Shown here piece by piece: positions 62,272 through 64,000 of a stretch of DNA of 64,000 bases (positions are counted from its first letter, which is position 1; each line of letters starts with the position of its first letter). Source of the DNA: Bicyclus anynana (lineage: Eukaryota > Arthropoda > Insecta > Lepidoptera > Nymphalidae); NCBI RefSeq assembly GCF_947172395.1, contig NC_069097.1, positions 11,082,142-11,146,141 on the forward strand, in the 5' to 3' direction. The notes under the pieces were generated by a model. The model did no database searches. It was not told where the DNA came from and saw only the letters and a program-made list of their open reading frames with translations. Both the position numbers and the translations under genes were made by a program.

Positions 62272-64000
62272 TTTATTACTTCTTTTTTTTTAAATTTTTA
62301 ACAATATAAGTGTAAAATACAAAACATTATTAAAAATTTATAAAAAAAAATTCACCCTCCCGCTGCGGGACATTTGAGTGCCCAAGCAACCGGTGGTCAG
62401 GGCTCCAGAGTGAGGAACCTCCTCACAATACGCGCCGTCTCAAGAATCACTGCCTTTTGTATCCGACTCTTGATCCAACAGTTAAGCGAAAGCTTCTTAA
62501 GGTGTTGGTCGAAGCTTTTCGCTATAAGACCATTGACTGAAACAACTATCGGAACAATAATAGTTGACTCAACATTCCACATGGCGGTAATCTCGTGAGC
62601 AAGGTCCAAGTATTTTGATACTTTTTCCTTTTCGGCTTTAACCAGATTATCGTCATGTGGAACCGTAATATCAACAATTATTGCACGACGCACTGACCGA
62701 TCGACTAGCACTATATCAGGTCTATTGGCTACAATATACCTGTCAGTGATAATCGTTCGGTCCCAGTAGAGCAATGCACTGCTATTTTCAAGAACTGACG
62801 CTGGGTCGTACCTATAGTAAGGCATCTCAAAATCGATAAGGCCATATTGAAGAGCAAGCTGTTGGTGGATTATCTTGGCTACTTGATTATGTCTGTGCAA
62901 GTATTCGCCGTTAGCAAGGTGAGAACACCCGGACACAATATGCCTGAGGGACTCCCCAGGACGATGACACGCTCGACAGATGTCTAGAGTGCCATCTTTC
63001 ATAATGTGTTTCCGGTAGTTTCTCGTCTTTATAACTTCGTCCATAATTGCACAGACAAAACCCTCGGTTTCCCCAAAGAGGTCACCGAATTGCAACCAAG
63101 ATACAGATGTTATTTGATCTACATCCGGCCCAGTAAGGGCCTTGTAGAATCGTCCATGCAACTCCTTGCTCTTCCATATTGCCACACGATCTGAGTTACT
63201 AATTACTATAGGCTTGCGCCAGTTCTCTTTGCCTAGGGATAGCGGGGTAAGTCCCTTATCCACTGCAACGACATCCTGAAACATACTCACATTCATCTTG
63301 AGAAAATGATCTCTGAGATTGCACACCTCACGATTATGGAGGTTCTTGGCGTTTAAGAAGCCACGTCCTCCACACTTGCGTGGGATGTACAATCTCATTA
63401 CAGATGAACGGGGGTGATGCATCCGGTATGACGTCAGCAGTTTGCGGACTTTACAGTCCAGGGAATCCAGTTCGGTTTGAGTCCACTTTAGAATGCCAAA
63501 AGTGTATATGAGTAAGGGCATGACCCAGCTATTGAAGGCACGCACCTTGTTACCGCCTGATAAAAGACTTTTTAGGACTTTTTTCAGGCGGCCAAAGAAG
63601 CGTTCCTTTACTACCTGTTTCATATTCCCTGTCTCAATACCAAGTGCTTCTGTCATTCCAAGGTATTTATAGGTCTCGCCTTCAAGGAGTGATCTGAGAA
63701 TGATAGTTTCTGAAATAACTATATTCTCGGAGCTCACTATCCTTCCTCGCTCTACATTGATGACCGCACACTTGTCTACACCAAATTCCATCCTTATGTC
63801 ATTGCTAAAGGTTTGAGTAATCTTCAGCAATGACACTAGGTCTGTACGCTTTGATGCATACAGCTTGAGGTCATCCATGTAAAGCAAGTGAGATATGAGC
63901 TCACCACCCCTGCGAAGGCGAAAGCCTAGCCCTGAATCCCGCAGTAAAGTACTGAGAGGATTAAGGGCTAGACAAAACCATAAAGGGCTCAAACTATCGC
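62272..64000 (-). mobile_element. R4/Dong-like non-LTR retrotransposon, 5' end beyond window
   Basis: 3' UTR (62272-62396) and the coding region to the window edge. The 3' terminus is shared with 17839-18091. The RT, CCHC and C-terminal endonuclease order fits R2/R4-type LINEs with a restriction-like endonuclease, unlike the AP-endonuclease elements A and B. It lies antisense within or beyond the putative intron 2 of the cysteine-rich gene. Confidence 0.88.
62397..64000 (-). CDS. R4/Dong-like RT and restriction-like endonuclease, partial
   Basis: At least 531 residues, open to the window edge; the protein continues past 64000, where the frame reads GDSLSPLWF (RT motif). Numbering from 63992: YMDD at 38-41 within SHLLYMDDLKLYA, the catalytic RT site; QTFSNDIRMEFGVDKCA follows (about 60); the thumb and linker run to about 330; CCHC finger C339-X2-C342-X8-H351-X4-C356; then the endonuclease with RPDIVLVD (D426) and IVDITVP. 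This set is typical of R4/Dong elements and relatives; whether this one targets a specific site is unknown. No stops or frameshifts occur in the visible part, so the copy may be young. Only the C-terminal half can be judged. Confidence 0.9.
   Translation of the reverse strand, partial: DSLSPLWFCLALNPLSTLLRDSGLGFRLRRGGELISHLLYMDDLKLYASKRTDLVSLLKITQTFSNDIRMEFGVDKCAVINVERGRIVSSENIVISETIILRSLLEGETYKYLGMTEALGIETGNMKQVVKERFFGRLKKVLKSLLSGGNKVRAFNSWVMPLLIYTFGILKWTQTELDSLDCKVRKLLTSYRMHHPRSSVMRLYIPRKCGGRGFLNAKNLHNREVCNLRDHFLKMNVSMFQDVVAVDKGLTPLSLGKENWRKPIVISNSDRVAIWKSKELHGRFYKALTGPDVDQITSVSWLQFGDLFGETEGFVCAIMDEVIKTRNYRKHIMKDGTLDICRACHRPGESLRHIVSGCSHLANGEYLHRHNQVAKIIHQQLALQYGLIDFEMPYYRYDPASVLENSSALLYWDRTIITDRYIVANRPDIVLVDRSVRRAIIVDITVPHDDNLVKAEKEKVSKYLDLAHEITAMWNVESTIIVPIVVSVNGLIAKSFDQHLKKLSLNCWIKSRIQKAVILETARIVRRFLTLEP

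Overview
This is AT-rich, repeat-dense eukaryotic DNA, most likely from a moth or butterfly. The evidence is tRNA-derived SINEs with Pol III A and B boxes, many Helitron-like copies that start TCTATACTAATATTATAAA and end CTAG, RTE-type LINE 3' ends with (ATG)n tails, an R4/Dong-type LINE, and short exons with insect-type splice sites. There are no bacterial features: no operons, Shine-Dalgarno sites or CRISPR. Nearly all long open reading frames belong to retrotransposons.

Layout. 1-2.1 kb: SINE, MITE and Helitron-like fragments. 2129-7822: a full-length LOA-like LINE (element A) with an open ORF1 and a broken ORF2, flanked by a 12-bp target-site duplication (TSD); a SINE sits beside its right TSD. 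8-14.6 kb: nested Helitron-like elements, a 351-bp dispersed repeat, a 48-bp-arm hairpin, a short LINE 3' end and a TA-flanked MITE. 14.6-36.6 kb: sparse DNA with SINEs, R4-like and RTE-like 3' fragments, several isolated hairpins, minisatellites and a GC-rich possible coding island near 15.3 kb. At 23.3-24.0 kb an RTE copy carries a 5' inversion of the twin-priming kind, nested in a Helitron-like element. 36654-42192: a second LOA-like LINE (element B), apparently intact: 10-bp TSD, (GAA)n tail, ORF1, then a 1210-residue ORF2 whose ATG directly follows the ORF1 stop in the same frame. 42-57 kb: RTE fragments, foldback elements (an AGCATGC-rich one and a GC-rich family with two head-to-head copies), SINEs and Helitron-like copies. 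57-62 kb: the best host-gene candidates. These are a 90-residue single-membrane-segment ORF at 57451 and two short exons (60305-60385 and 61701-61758) that fit a secreted cysteine-rich peptide. 62272-64000: an R4/Dong-like LINE on the minus strand running off the window edge.

How the parts relate. The two LOA-like LINEs encode an ORF1 protein with a DUF4780-like domain and an ORF2 with AP endonuclease, reverse transcriptase, RNase H and a CCHC finger. RTE-like copies probably supply the machinery for the SINE family ending in the same (GAT/ATG)n tail. The putative cysteine-rich gene has an intron loaded with SINE insertions, one of them about 43 bp upstream of its splice acceptor. Repeat-family letters (SINE-A to SINE-E, SINE-J, MITE-E, and families F, G, I, K) are local labels for this window, not database names. 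Boundaries of decayed repeats are approximate, usually within 5-20 bp.
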